Below, piece after piece: positions 23,382-31,114 of a stretch of 41,544 nucleotides of DNA (position 1 is the first letter of the stretch; every line of letters starts with the position of its first letter). The stretch covers positions 246 through 41,789 of the forward strand of contig NZ_LMIJ01000021.1 in assembly GCF_001428665.1 (NCBI RefSeq). Reading direction: 5' to 3'. The DNA is from Acidovorax sp. Root219 (GTDB taxonomy: Bacteria; Pseudomonadota; Gammaproteobacteria; Burkholderiales; Burkholderiaceae_C). Both the position numbers and the translations under genes were made by a program. Under the pieces are notes generated by a model. The model saw nothing but the letters and a program-made list of their open reading frames with translations. It made no database searches and was not told where the DNA came from.

Positions 23382-24135
23382 GCACGCGCTCCCACATCCA
23401 TCGGCCCGAGGCATGGCCACGCACCAGGCTTTGCCGCTCGCCCTGCAGCAGGAAATGCAGCGCATCAAGCCCGTGCGGCAAGCCGCCCACCTGGCCCTCG
23501 CCCTGCGGCGCATCGTCGTCGAGCGCCTGCAGCACGAAACCTGCTTCGCCCGCCTGCAGGGGCGCCAGCAAGGCGGCCCAGGCGTATTCGGCTGCGGGCT
23601 CATCGTGGAAGGCCGCGTAGTCGGGCGGCAGCACCTCGTCGTAGCAGACCAGCAGCACCTCGGCCGCACCCGGAGGTGCATCGCTGAGCAGGCCCAGGGC
23701 TTCGACCACACCGGCCTCGGGCGCGCAGTGCGAGGAGGCAACGCAGACCGCGTTGGCGCGCATGCCGCGCAAAATGGAATGCTGGGCCCCTACGGCGTTG
23801 TGCACCGACAGGCCGAAGGCGGTGGGCGACAGGGGTTCATCCAGGGCCTGGGTGCGCAGCAGCGCCAGCGCCTTGTCGGCATCGCCATAGCGCGAGGCCC
23901 AGACCACGGGGATGTCGGCGCCGTCTGCGGGCGGCAGCACGGTGTCGGCTACGGCAACCGCCATCTTCGCCAAGTGGCCCAGGCGGCGGCGCGACATGGC
24001 GGGCACGTGGGGCAGCTCGACCGCCGTGTCCCCCACGGGGCACACCGGGGCCTTGGCCCATTGCAGCCATTGCTCCTGACTTTGCAGGCCCGGTGCTATC
24101 GCAGCCCACGCCCGAACGGCGAACGCAGCGCGCAC
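23374..24135 (-). CDS. apeC: Short beta-ketoacyl synthase-like chain-length factor (ApeC type)
   Basis: 253 residues, about 60 percent of a full KS, matching the shortened KS-like subunit of APE systems. The pattern SPTAFGLSVHNAVGAQHSI corresponds to the KS dimer region, but the reactive Cys context (TACSSG) is absent and no HGT motif follows. It is therefore expected to be catalytically inactive and to act as partner of the ApeO ketosynthase. The start is a GTG at 24135 with AGGAG seven bases upstream. It is the first gene of the operon, so the promoter should lie in the 240-base gap above it. Confidence 0.85.
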   Translation of the reverse strand: MRAAFAVRAWAAIAPGLQSQEQWLQWAKAPVCPVGDTAVELPHVPAMSRRRLGHLAKMAVAVADTVLPPADGADIPVVWASRYGDADKALALLRTQALDEPLSPTAFGLSVHNAVGAQHSILRGMRANAVCVASSHCAPEAGVVEALGLLSDAPPGAAEVLLVCYDEVLPPDYAAFHDEPAAEYAWAALLAPLQAGEAGFVLQALDDDAPQGEGQVGGLPHGLDALHFLLQGERQSLVRGHASGRWMWERVHA

Positions 24136-24161
24136 GGCCCTCTCCTGATTTCATTGGTTAG

Positions 24162-24191
24162 CGTGTGCACGGCGCACACGGTTCAATTATC
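24162..24191 (-). promoter_or_regulatory. Candidate promoter with dyad for the APE operon
   Basis: On the minus strand GATAAT (24191-24186) matches the -10 consensus at five of six positions. No good -35 lies 16-18 bases upstream, suggesting dependence on an activator. Where the transcript should start there is a perfect dyad CGTGTGC-5-GCACACG (24162-24180), a plausible repressor operator or 5'-end stem. Confidence 0.4.
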
Positions 24192-24258
24192 TCAGAAAGG
24201 CCCTTTGGGGCGACAGTTTTACCGTTCCAAAAGAGCACAAATACCCACCCCTGTGCGG

Positions 24259-24312
24259 GTTGCGCGTGCTGGCGCAACGGTTTAGGGGTTAGTACCCACC
24301 CGTTCGGGTGGG
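24259..24312. repeat. Two hairpins between the phage genes and the APE operon
   Basis: GTTGCGC-6-GCGCAAC (24259-24278) and CCCACCCG-TT-CGGGTGGG (24295-24312). Both are perfect but neither has a U-tract on either strand. They may slow transcription leaving the phage tail operon, but they are not convincing terminators. Confidence 0.45.
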
Positions 24313-24375
24313 GTCCGCTTCGTTGCATACAGGCGACAGGGCGCCACCCCACCCCTACCCTGCCCCCGCTGCGTC

Positions 24376-24684
24376 CTACTCCTCGAACCCAAACCCCACC
24401 GCCGACACCCCGGCCGCGCTGGCCCGGGCCACCAGGTACTGGCCCGGACCGACCACGATGGCCGTGCGCTCGAGCACGCCCGAGGGTGGCAGGTACACGT
24501 CGTATTCGATCCACTCCGCATCGGTGGGTGTGGCTGCGGCGGCCAGCGCCACCCGGGCCAGCACGGCCCAGGTGTTGCGGTTGACCAGCGACAGCGTGAG
24601 CGTGCCGGTCAGCGTGGCTGGCTGGTAGAGGGTGGTGGCCGTGGCCGCAGCCAGGTCCAGCGCAAAAAGACGTCCGTTGGCCAT
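24376..24684 (-). CDS. Small phage tail/tip-like protein
   Basis: 102 residues, all beta-strand-like: ATTLYQPATLTGTLTLSLVNRN, WAVLARVALAAA, EWIEYDVYLPPSGVLERTAIVVGPGQYLVARAS. The pattern GVLERTAIVVGPGQYLVA resembles small immunoglobulin-like or head-fibre/tail decoration proteins encoded at the end of phage structural operons. I do not recognise a named family. It starts five bases after the upstream gene and is the last gene of the phage block; nothing convincing terminates its transcript before the APE operon. Confidence 0.6.
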   Translation of the reverse strand: MANGRLFALDLAAATATTLYQPATLTGTLTLSLVNRNTWAVLARVALAAAATPTDAEWIEYDVYLPPSGVLERTAIVVGPGQYLVARASAAGVSAVGFGFEE

Positions 24685-24689
24685 GTCGA

Positions 24690-25133
24690 TCAAGCTCCTG
24701 AAAGAAAGAAAACCTTGCTGCGCGACTGCACCGGCGCCCACTGGTGCACGCCGGCAACCACGAACAGCGCCAGCGGCCGGGCCTGCACCGGCGACACGGG
24801 CAGGCCGATGGCCCCGCCCGCCTGGGCGCTGACCCAGGCCTGCACCCAGTTCGTGCTGGCCAGGGCCTGGCTGTTGTCGCCCGGCGGCACGGGCGTGGCG
24901 GCGGTGACGGTGCCGGTCACCGTGACGTTGCCGGTGACGGACTGGTCCCCCGTGAGGGCGTTGCCGCCGGCCAGGTTGGCCTTGGTGGCCAGGCCGGTGG
25001 CGAGCTGGCCGGTCTGCCCGGCCACGCCGTCGAAGCCCAGCTCGACGCGCTGGAACTCGTCCTTGAGGACCTGCTCGTCCACGCGCTGGCCGGGCAGCGG
25101 GTTGAAGACGCGGTGGTAGAAGGTGTTGGCCAT
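24690..25133 (-). CDS. Short phage tail-fibre/spike-base-like protein
   Basis: 147 residues. The N-terminal module (YHRVFNPLPGQRVDEQVLKDEF, then RVELGFDGVAG) is the kind that links fibres to the virion. A Gly/Thr/Val repeat stretch (GNVTVTGTVTAATPVPPG) typical of fibre shafts follows, then NWVQAWVSAQAGGAIG, often seen before fibre tips. At this length it lacks any receptor-binding domain, so it may be a truncated fibre or a small adaptor. It lies 21 bases below the large nozzle-like gene. Confidence 0.6.
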   Translation of the reverse strand: MANTFYHRVFNPLPGQRVDEQVLKDEFQRVELGFDGVAGQTGQLATGLATKANLAGGNALTGDQSVTGNVTVTGTVTAATPVPPGDNSQALASTNWVQAWVSAQAGGAIGLPVSPVQARPLALFVVAGVHQWAPVQSRSKVFFLSGA

Positions 25134-25154
25134 GGGTGTGGTTCCTTTGGTTGG

Positions 25155-27203
25155 CTATCGGTCCAGGCGCCGCGGCGTGTACACCACCGATACGCTCTGC
25201 AGCGTGTGGGGCAGCTCGTCGCGCGCGGTGCTCACGATGTTCAGGCTGAGGTCGGTGCCCACGCCGTCCAGCCGCACCTTGGAGAGCACGTTGGCGGGCA
25301 CGCTGTAGTAGCTCTGGCCGTAGTTGCTCACGCTGTAGTAGGCGCCGCCGGCGTTCTGCAGCACGTTGACCACGTCGGTCAGGCCCACCTCGGGCTTGCC
25401 CAGGCTGTACTCGCCCTGCACCAGCAGGCGGCAGGCGCTGCGGTTCTTGCTCTCCAGGTCGACGCGGCGAAAGCGCTTTTTCTCCATCGGGCTCTTGGTG
25501 TGGTTGAAGGCCAGGCGCAGGTAGGCCTGGATCGGCGCACCATCGAAGCTGCGGCCCCGGTCGGCCTCGTAGACAAAGCCGTCGTCGCTGCCGAAGAAGT
25601 TGCGCGGCTCGCCGCCGACCACCGCATCGCAGGTGCAGCGCACCGTGCGGCCATAGTCGATGGGCATGAAGGCCAGCGCGCTGCCGCCGTCGGCCGTGGG
25701 GATGGGCGTGACGCTCAGGCTTTCGCCCGTGGCGAAGAACAGGCGCATGCGCTTGTCGGCCCGGTTGACCACCGAGGCCGTGACCTGCCGCGCCTTGAGC
25801 AACCGCTGGATGCGCGAGGACAGCGGCAGCCGCTCGAAGTTGCCGAAGGCCTGCGTGGCGCTGACCACGGCCACGCCCAGGGTGTCGAACACCAGCACGC
25901 GCCCCAGGTTCTGCACGCTGCCGCGCTGGGCGCCCACGTCGTCGGCAAAGTTCACGAAGCGCCAGTCCGCGCTGCTGCTGCCGTACAGCACCCAGGTGCG
26001 CTCGGCGGCAAACACCATGAGTGCGCCGCCCTCGGCATCCGACGGCAGCACCTGGAAGCCCGTGACCACATCGCCGGCCGCGATCTCGGCGGCGCCCACC
26101 ACGGCGGACCAGCGGCAGGGGTCGCCCACGGCACTGTGCTGCACCGAGCCCTCGAAGCTGAAGAACAGGTGGTTCTTGTGCGCCACGCAGTGCACGGGCT
26201 TGTCCACCGCCATGCCGGTGGCCAGGGGCACCAGCACCTCGCCGTCGAACTCGAAGCCGCGGTTCACGCCATCGGCGCCGTAGATGCGCTGCTGCCCTGC
26301 GCGGCCGTTGAAGTTGTAGACCACGGCATCGAGCCGGCCGCCGGGCAACTGGGTGATGGCCGCCTCGGCGCCGCTGGCGGTGGCGGCCACGCCGGCCGTG
26401 AAGGCGCCTGCGGTGAACGGCCCGCCCGACGGCGCCGTGACGATGAAGCGCCCCTTGGCCGTGCCGGCCGCCCAGGTGCCCGACTCCACCACCACGCGCT
26501 TGACCATCGCGGACACGGCCCCCTTGGTGATGTTGGCGCCCACGGCCGGCTCTGCCCCGCTGCCGCCGGTGAAGGCCAGCTCGTGGTGATGGAACACCGG
26601 CATCCAGCCGGTGGCCGAGCTTTTGTAGATGCTGCAGGCCGTGGCGGCCACGTTGTCGCGCCAGGCGTAGACCGTGCCATTCAATACGGCAATGCCCCGC
26701 AGCGGCCCCGACCCCGGCACGGCGCCAATGGCCGCGCGGTAGTGGTCGGCGGCCAGCGCCGCAAAGGCGTTGTCGTCAAAACCGTCGATGTCCGAGGCAT
26801 CGCCATCGAACACGCCCACAGCGCTGCCCGCCACCGTGAGCGGCTCGCCCACGGCGAATGCGCCCGTGAGCTTGGTCACCACCATCTGCGCCGCATTGCG
26901 CAGCGCCAGCACCAGGGCCGTGGCCCCCGAGGTGGCACCCGCCACCGTCTGCCCCACGGCTAGGCCCGTGAAGGCGGTGGCGGCGCGCAGGCACTTGAAG
27001 GCCGCATCGCTGGGCCGGGGCCGGCCGTCAAAGCGTTCGTAGCCGCCGATGCGCTCATAGCCCTCCAGGGCCGAGCTTTCGTAGTTGATCGCCCCCGTCA
27101 CCATGCCGGGGCGCAGGGTGAGCTGCGCCGACTCGGCGTCGAGCCCACCCGCGAGCGGAAAGTACTGGGTTTTGAGCGCTGGCATGCGCACTTCGCCGGT
27201 CAT
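25155..27203 (-). CDS. Large phage nozzle/tail-hub (stabilisation) protein
   Basis: 682 residues, beta-rich throughout with repeated blade-like units (GIAVLNGTVYAWRDN, HCVAHKNHLFFSFEGSVQ, GGALMVFAAERTWVLYGSS, LVFDTLGVAVVS). This is the propeller-like layout of podovirus nozzle/gp10-type stabilisation proteins. A C-terminal sandwich (FRRVDLESKNRSACRLLVQG) is followed by a repeated YYSVSNYGQSYYSVP. Two Ig-like inserts occupy about residues 80-115 and 205-270. Its ATG overlaps the upstream stop as ATGA. Together with the neck-like gene it implies a short-tailed virion. Confidence 0.7.
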   Translation of the reverse strand: MTGEVRMPALKTQYFPLAGGLDAESAQLTLRPGMVTGAINYESSALEGYERIGGYERFDGRPRPSDAAFKCLRAATAFTGLAVGQTVAGATSGATALVLALRNAAQMVVTKLTGAFAVGEPLTVAGSAVGVFDGDASDIDGFDDNAFAALAADHYRAAIGAVPGSGPLRGIAVLNGTVYAWRDNVAATACSIYKSSATGWMPVFHHHELAFTGGSGAEPAVGANITKGAVSAMVKRVVVESGTWAAGTAKGRFIVTAPSGGPFTAGAFTAGVAATASGAEAAITQLPGGRLDAVVYNFNGRAGQQRIYGADGVNRGFEFDGEVLVPLATGMAVDKPVHCVAHKNHLFFSFEGSVQHSAVGDPCRWSAVVGAAEIAAGDVVTGFQVLPSDAEGGALMVFAAERTWVLYGSSSADWRFVNFADDVGAQRGSVQNLGRVLVFDTLGVAVVSATQAFGNFERLPLSSRIQRLLKARQVTASVVNRADKRMRLFFATGESLSVTPIPTADGGSALAFMPIDYGRTVRCTCDAVVGGEPRNFFGSDDGFVYEADRGRSFDGAPIQAYLRLAFNHTKSPMEKKRFRRVDLESKNRSACRLLVQGEYSLGKPEVGLTDVVNVLQNAGGAYYSVSNYGQSYYSVPANVLSKVRLDGVGTDLSLNIVSTARDELPHTLQSVSVVYTPRRLDR

Positions 27204-27898
27204 GCGAGAGGCCTCGCACCAAAACCCGGGCGTGGAAGCTGCGACTGCGCCAGCGCCGAGAAGCCCATGCTGTAGTTCTGCTCGGCGCGCTGGTAGACCT
27301 CGCTGGCCGCGTCGAAGCCGCCGTACTCGCGCAGCGCGCGCCAGCCGATCAGGTTGTGAAAGCGCGCCGGCAGGGCCGGCTCGTCGGCGTCGAGCACCAT
27401 GTCCACCACATCCTTCACATAGGCCGCGCGCACCATGTGCGCCGCGTCGGGCGTGGGCCCCACCAGCAGCTCGCCGCCGGGCGCGATGCTCCAGCACTGC
27501 AGCGCGCCCGGCGCATGCACACCCACCAGAAAGCGCTGGCGGAACGCCTCGTAGTCGAGCCAGGCCAGCGCATGCTCGCTCACCTGCCCGTCGGCCACGC
27601 GCCAGGCGCTGGGGCGGTAGCCATCGGCTGCGGGCTTCCAGGCGGCAAAGTCGGCCAGGGCGAAGCCGGGGGCCGCAGCCTCGGGCACCATCAGCAGGGC
27701 ACCGGCCGCCACTTGGCCCAGCGCCTCACCACGGCGAAACAGCCAGGACTCGTGCGCCAGCGCGATGTCGCGCCAGGCCCAGTTCACCCACTCGAACACG
27801 CGGGCATCGTCGCCACTGGCCGTGGTGGCCGATGCCGGCGGGCCGCCGGACAAGCCGCTCTCGCGCTTGACGGCCCGGGCCAGTTGCAGGAAGTTCAT
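27200..27898 (-). CDS. Phage head-tail adaptor/neck-like protein
   Basis: 232 residues, helical N-terminus (NFLQLARAVKRESGLSGGPP) followed by VFEWVNWAWRDIALAHESWLFRR. This is the pattern of adaptor proteins that sit under the portal of podoviruses (start of the protein, helix-WVNxAWxDI-helix). A beta-insert follows, then a helical C-terminus (ARFHNLIGWRALREYGGFDAA, YQRAEQNYSMGFSAL). It is coupled to the nozzle-like gene by ATGA. The family call rests on pattern recognition, not on an alignment. Confidence 0.65.
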   Translation of the reverse strand: MNFLQLARAVKRESGLSGGPPASATTASGDDARVFEWVNWAWRDIALAHESWLFRRGEALGQVAAGALLMVPEAAAPGFALADFAAWKPAADGYRPSAWRVADGQVSEHALAWLDYEAFRQRFLVGVHAPGALQCWSIAPGGELLVGPTPDAAHMVRAAYVKDVVDMVLDADEPALPARFHNLIGWRALREYGGFDAASEVYQRAEQNYSMGFSALAQSQLPRPGFGARPLA

Positions 27899-27916
27899 GG
27901 TGCGCGCCCTCCCCGC

Positions 27917-28258
27917 TCAGCTTTTGCGCTGCAGGGGGAAGCGGGGCTTGTCCACCCAGCGCATCCTGTCGATGTTCTCGGGCTCTTCGGGATCGGCCTC
28001 GCGCACCGTGTAGGCCAGGCCTTCGATGTGGTCGGCCATCTCCACCGGCACGCGCACCCAGCGCTCGCGCTGGATCTGGATCTGGTAGTTGTTGAGCCCG
28101 AAGAACGGCTGCTGCGGTTCGTGCAACTCGCCCTTGAAGAGCTTGATCTCGCAGGTCTGGCCCGAGAAGCCGTGCTGCTGCACGGCCACGTCGATGTCGG
28201 TGTCTGTGCCGGCGGTGGGTTCGGCCAATGCGGCGGCCTTGGGTTGTGCTTTTGCCAT
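27917..28258 (-). CDS. Small phage protein following the capsid gene
   Basis: 113 residues, no recognised family. An Ala/Pro/Thr-rich start (AKAQPKAAALAEPTAGTDT) leads into a beta-strand-rich middle (CEIKLFKGELHEPQQPFFGLNNY) and an acidic/basic C-terminus (ADPEEPENIDRMRW). Position between capsid and neck genes suggests a head decoration, head-fibre or completion role. Its ribosome site AAGGAA (28266-28271) is correctly spaced from the ATG but lies inside a perfect TTCCTT/AAGGAA inverted repeat. Confidence 0.65.
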   Translation of the reverse strand: MAKAQPKAAALAEPTAGTDTDIDVAVQQHGFSGQTCEIKLFKGELHEPQQPFFGLNNYQIQIQRERWVRVPVEMADHIEGLAYTVREADPEEPENIDRMRWVDKPRFPLQRKS

Positions 28259-28265
28259 GGGGGTA

Positions 28266-28302
28266 TTCCTTCAAAGGAAGGGGCCGGCGGCTTGCCGGCC
28301 CC
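28266..28302 (-). promoter_or_regulatory. Double hairpin between capsid gene and next gene
   Basis: GGGGCCGGC-5-GCCGGCCCC (28280-28302) followed on the minus strand by TTCCTTTGAAGGAA (28279-28266), which pairs the ribosome-binding AAGGAA of the next gene with TTCCTT. The first resembles an attenuator with a weak U-rich tail; the second could limit translation. Confidence 0.5.
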
Positions 28303-28325
28303 TGGGTTGCGATGTGAAGCGAAGG

Positions 28326-29318
28326 TCAGGCGGACACGCCGTGCTCGATGCGCGTCATCCAGGCGTCGTTCAGGATGGCCGCGGCCGACCACATCTTGAA
28401 AGCGACGTGCCCGCGCTGGCCCATGGGGTCGATGTCGCTGGGCTTGGGGTTCACCACGATGGGCGTGAGGCCCGAGCCCGATGCCGACAGGTTCACCGTG
28501 GCATAGGCCTCCTTGCCGACGATGACCGACTGGTACACGTCCACCGCCGTGCCGCCCAGCATGCCGTTGAGCGTGGCATTGCCGGCGTTGACCAGCGGCG
28601 CGTACAGAGTGGACGAGACGAAGCGGATGTTCTCGAACGAGCCGATCTCGTTCTCGCACAGCGGCTTGAAGGTGCCGTAGTTCTGGATGCGCGTGTAGCC
28701 GGCCGGGAAGAACGCGGGGTTCTGCAGGTCCATCTCCACGTTGGGGTGCACGAAGCACACGTAGCACGGCGGGATGGGCAGCGTGCCCACGCCATCGGTG
28801 GCGTTGAGCACGGTGGTCAGCGCCCGCGCGTCCTGCGCCTTGAGCTGGCGGATCGCGCGGCGCGCCACGTTGGCCGTCATGGTCGTGTTCACCGTGTTGC
28901 GCGCCACGCCGTTGGCGTACAGCACCTGCGTGCCGGCCTTGATGGTGTTGTACAGGATCAGCTCCTGCGTCTGGCCCGCGGTCTCGCCCAGCGAGGCGCT
29001 CAGTTCGCTGAGCACCGGGTCTTCGTGCGTGTCGGCGATCACGTCGGTGATCTGCACGCGCTGGCCGTATTGCTCCAGGTTGGCCGACACGTCGGTGCTG
29101 GTGATGTTGCCCTGCACCGGCGTCACGCCCTCGGTCAACGGCGTGGTGGTGGGCGCCAGGCGGCCATAGCGGCGCCACTTGACCACCTTGGTCTTGCCCT
29201 TGGGCACGGCAGTCACCACGGCAAACTTGGCCATGTTCAGGGAGGGCTGGGCGCGCTCCAGCATCTTGTCCACCGCATAGGCGGCGGTACGGGGGGTGAT
29301 GTCACCATAAACGGTCAT
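28326..29318 (-). CDS. Phage major capsid protein, N4-gp56 family
   Basis: 330 residues. The opening YGDITPRTAAYAVDKML, the block TTPLTEGVTPVQGNIT, then LEQYGQRVQITDVIADTHED and VARRAIRQLKAQDARALT are the recognisable features of N4-gp56-type HK97-fold coat proteins. FVHPNVEMDLQ and ENEIGSFENIRFVSSTLY follow in the usual order, and the length is normal for the family. GAGGAG precedes the ATG by ten bases. It is flanked on both sides by long perfect hairpins, and it directly follows the scaffold-like gene. No frameshift or stop is seen, so the protein should still be made. Confidence 0.85.
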   Translation of the reverse strand: MTVYGDITPRTAAYAVDKMLERAQPSLNMAKFAVVTAVPKGKTKVVKWRRYGRLAPTTTPLTEGVTPVQGNITSTDVSANLEQYGQRVQITDVIADTHEDPVLSELSASLGETAGQTQELILYNTIKAGTQVLYANGVARNTVNTTMTANVARRAIRQLKAQDARALTTVLNATDGVGTLPIPPCYVCFVHPNVEMDLQNPAFFPAGYTRIQNYGTFKPLCENEIGSFENIRFVSSTLYAPLVNAGNATLNGMLGGTAVDVYQSVIVGKEAYATVNLSASGSGLTPIVVNPKPSDIDPMGQRGHVAFKMWSAAAILNDAWMTRIEHGVSA

Positions 29319-29357
29319 ATCGATTGCTCCTCATCGGGAAAATTGGGTACAGGTGTC

Positions 29358-29385
29358 CAGGCGCTGCGGGTGGCCGCAGCGCCTG
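29358..29385. repeat. 12-bp perfect hairpin between scaffold and capsid genes
   Basis: CAGGCGCTGCGG-GTGG-CCGCAGCGCCTG. No U-tract adjoins it on the minus strand (AATTTT occurs 15 bases later). It is probably an RNA-processing or stabilising stem at the capsid mRNA boundary. Confidence 0.55.
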
Positions 29386-29405
29386 TCATGGAGCGCATGG
29401 GGGCG

Positions 29406-30503
29406 TCAGCCCGCGCGCGTCAGGCGCTGGCGCCGAAAGAAGTCCAGCGACGCCTCGAAGTCGTCCTCAGGGGGCAGGCCGCCCTTGGCGCCGCTGGCGC
29501 GCGAAGGCAGGCCCGCCGCCGACTGCAGCCGCGCGGCATTGGCGCTCGCGCGCTGGGCGGCCGGCTGCTGGGGGTAGTGGGCAATGGGCGCACGGCCCGC
29601 GCGGCGCAGGTGCGCGTCGTAGGCGTCCATCACCGCGATGGCCTCGCCCGGGTCCTGCCCCTGGTAGAAGGCCGCCTGGATGGGCTGCGGCTGGGTGTGG
29701 ATCCAGGCGCTGAAATCCGTGCTGCGCACCACCTCCACGGCATTCGGGTAGGTGGATTGGAAGGTCTGCATCGCGGCCTCGTAGGCGGCGCTGCGTTGCT
29801 CCTGCGCGCGCTGCTCCTGCTCGGCACGCAGGCCGTGCAGCGGCTCGACCATGCGGGCGGCGGTCTGCTCGGCCACCGTCGCGGCTTGCGCATCCACGGC
29901 CTTCAGGGCCTGCTGCACGGCGCCCACCAGCCCATGCAGCTCGGGGAACTGCTGCACCTTCTGGGACAGCTCGGCCAGCCGGGCTGCGGCGGCGGATCCA
30001 TCCGCGGCAGCGCCCGGCGCGGCCTTGCCGCTGCCCTTGAGCTGGGTGTTCTCCTGCAGCAGGCGGTCGCGCTCGGCCCGCGCCTGGTTCAGGTAGCGGT
30101 TGAGCTGGCCCACGCGGCCCATCTCGCTGCGCGCCTTGTGCAGCTCTTCCTGCGTGCGGCGCAGCAGCTCGGCGGGGTCGGGGTTGCCGTCCCTGCCAGC
30201 GTGTTGCGCGGCGCTGGATGCAGGTGCGCGCGCACGGGCCTGCGCGGCATCGGTGCCCGTGGCTTCGGCGCCCATCGCCGTTGCTGCGGGCATGCCCCCG
30301 TCGGGGCCTGCCGGCATGGCGGTGGTTGGCGCCTGCACCTGGGCATCACCACCGGTTTCCGCACGCTCCTGGCGCAGCGCATCCAGCGCCTGTGCCATCT
30401 GGTCCTCGGCATCCATTGCGCTGGCGGCGCCCTCTCCGGGTTCCAGGCTGGCGGCGGAGGTGGAGTGGTTGCTGTTGCTGTTGCTGCTGTCGGTGGCGTT
30501 CAT
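29406..30503 (-). CDS. Phage scaffolding-like protein
   Basis: 365 residues, Ala/Gln/Glu-rich. A disordered N-terminus (residues 1-105) precedes a coiled coil (ELLRRTQEELHKARSEM, YLNQARAERDRLLQENTQL) and a second helical region (LSQKVQQFPELHGLVGAVQQAL, EQEQRAQEQRSAAYEAAMQ). The C-terminus is short and basic (FFRRQRLTRAG), as used by scaffolds to hold the coat. Position immediately before the major capsid gene fits. I chose Met at 30503 (AAGGA 12 bases upstream), although the frame is open to 30689. Shadow frames in this stretch have no coding character. Confidence 0.7.
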   Translation of the reverse strand: MNATDSSNSNSNHSTSAASLEPGEGAASAMDAEDQMAQALDALRQERAETGGDAQVQAPTTAMPAGPDGGMPAATAMGAEATGTDAAQARARAPASSAAQHAGRDGNPDPAELLRRTQEELHKARSEMGRVGQLNRYLNQARAERDRLLQENTQLKGSGKAAPGAAADGSAAAARLAELSQKVQQFPELHGLVGAVQQALKAVDAQAATVAEQTAARMVEPLHGLRAEQEQRAQEQRSAAYEAAMQTFQSTYPNAVEVVRSTDFSAWIHTQPQPIQAAFYQGQDPGEAIAVMDAYDAHLRRAGRAPIAHYPQQPAAQRASANAARLQSAAGLPSRASGAKGGLPPEDDFEASLDFFRRQRLTRAG

Positions 30504-30622
30504 GGTGCGGTCTATCCTTCTTCGGCATGGCCCGCGCGGGCCAGAGGCAGTGGTGGTTGCTGACACCGGGCACATCGCCCGTGAAAGCAATGTCCGCGAA
30601 GAGGCGACCGCGCTGAAGGGGT

Positions 30623-30634
30623 GGCATATATGCC
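30623..30634. promoter_or_regulatory. GGCATATATGCC palindrome before the capsid operon
   Basis: Perfect 12-bp palindrome 120 bases upstream of the scaffold-like gene. Its core GCATATATGC recurs at 33878-33887, upstream of the toxin gene, so it may be a shared promoter element or operator of the phage block. Confidence 0.4.
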
Positions 30635-30702
30635 GCCGTTTCAAAGGCCCGCCAAGTCGAGAGGAGTGATGAGGGTGGTGGTTTTTCACGGCACGCCAAG
30701 CG

Positions 30703-30729
30703 AAAAAAAAGCCCGCACTCGGCGGGCTT
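30703..30729 (-). terminator. Intrinsic terminator of the toxin-immunity unit
   Basis: AAGCCCGC-ACTCG-GCGGGCTT stem followed on the minus strand by eight T. It lies 18 bases below the immunity gene stop and separates that unit from the capsid operon. One of the clearest terminators in the window. Confidence 0.9.
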
Positions 30730-30746
30730 GATTTATCGGATTCCCA

Positions 30747-31055
30747 TCAGATGTCGGGAAAATTCTGGCTGACGAAAGACTCCACAAAGGCGAGCGCATC
30801 GGGCTGCAGCCGGTCGATCTGGCATACCTCCTGGTAGCTCCTCCAGAACATCTGCACCCGATCGGTCACGCCCGGTGGAAAATCCATCTGCCTGGCCACG
30901 ATCTCCTGCCACGACCCCTGATCGCGGTACACTGCGGCCAGTCGCGGCTGCATGGCAACCAACGCAGCGTTCTGTGCCTCTCCCAACTGGCCGATCACGT
31001 CCAGAAAATAGCTGTCCAGCAGCCTCAGAAAGGGCTTGCCTGCGTAGCGATCCAT
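30747..31055 (-). CDS. Putative immunity protein for the HNH toxin
   Basis: 102 residues, small, soluble and acidic overall, mostly helical: KPFLRLLDSYFLDVIGQLG, AALVAMQPRLAAVYRDQG, WQEIVARQMDFPPGVTDRVQ, ending FVESFVSQNFPDI. I recognise the KPFL-x-L-[LI]-[DE]-x-Y start and the NFP ending as those of short proteins usually found right after HNH/Endo VII-type toxin genes. That memory is not checked. It follows the toxin gene by 59 bases with a strong AGGAGG and is followed immediately by a terminator. Base composition looks less GC-rich than the flanking phage genes. Expected role: bind and block the nuclease in the producing cell. Confidence 0.7.
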   Translation of the reverse strand: MDRYAGKPFLRLLDSYFLDVIGQLGEAQNAALVAMQPRLAAVYRDQGSWQEIVARQMDFPPGVTDRVQMFWRSYQEVCQIDRLQPDALAFVESFVSQNFPDI

Positions 31056-31114
31056 CTCAATCCTCCTTGGGTTTATCGGGGTTCAGCTCTGTCGTGAGCG
31101 GAGCCTTGTTTTTA

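Noticed and set aside
24241..24312. Direct repeats ACCCACCC at the phage edge as possible att sites
   Set aside because: Short, low-complexity and not repeated at the right edge of the phage block.
24259..24312. Transcription terminator between phage and APE genes
   Set aside because: Good stems, but no U-tract on either strand; listed only as hairpins.
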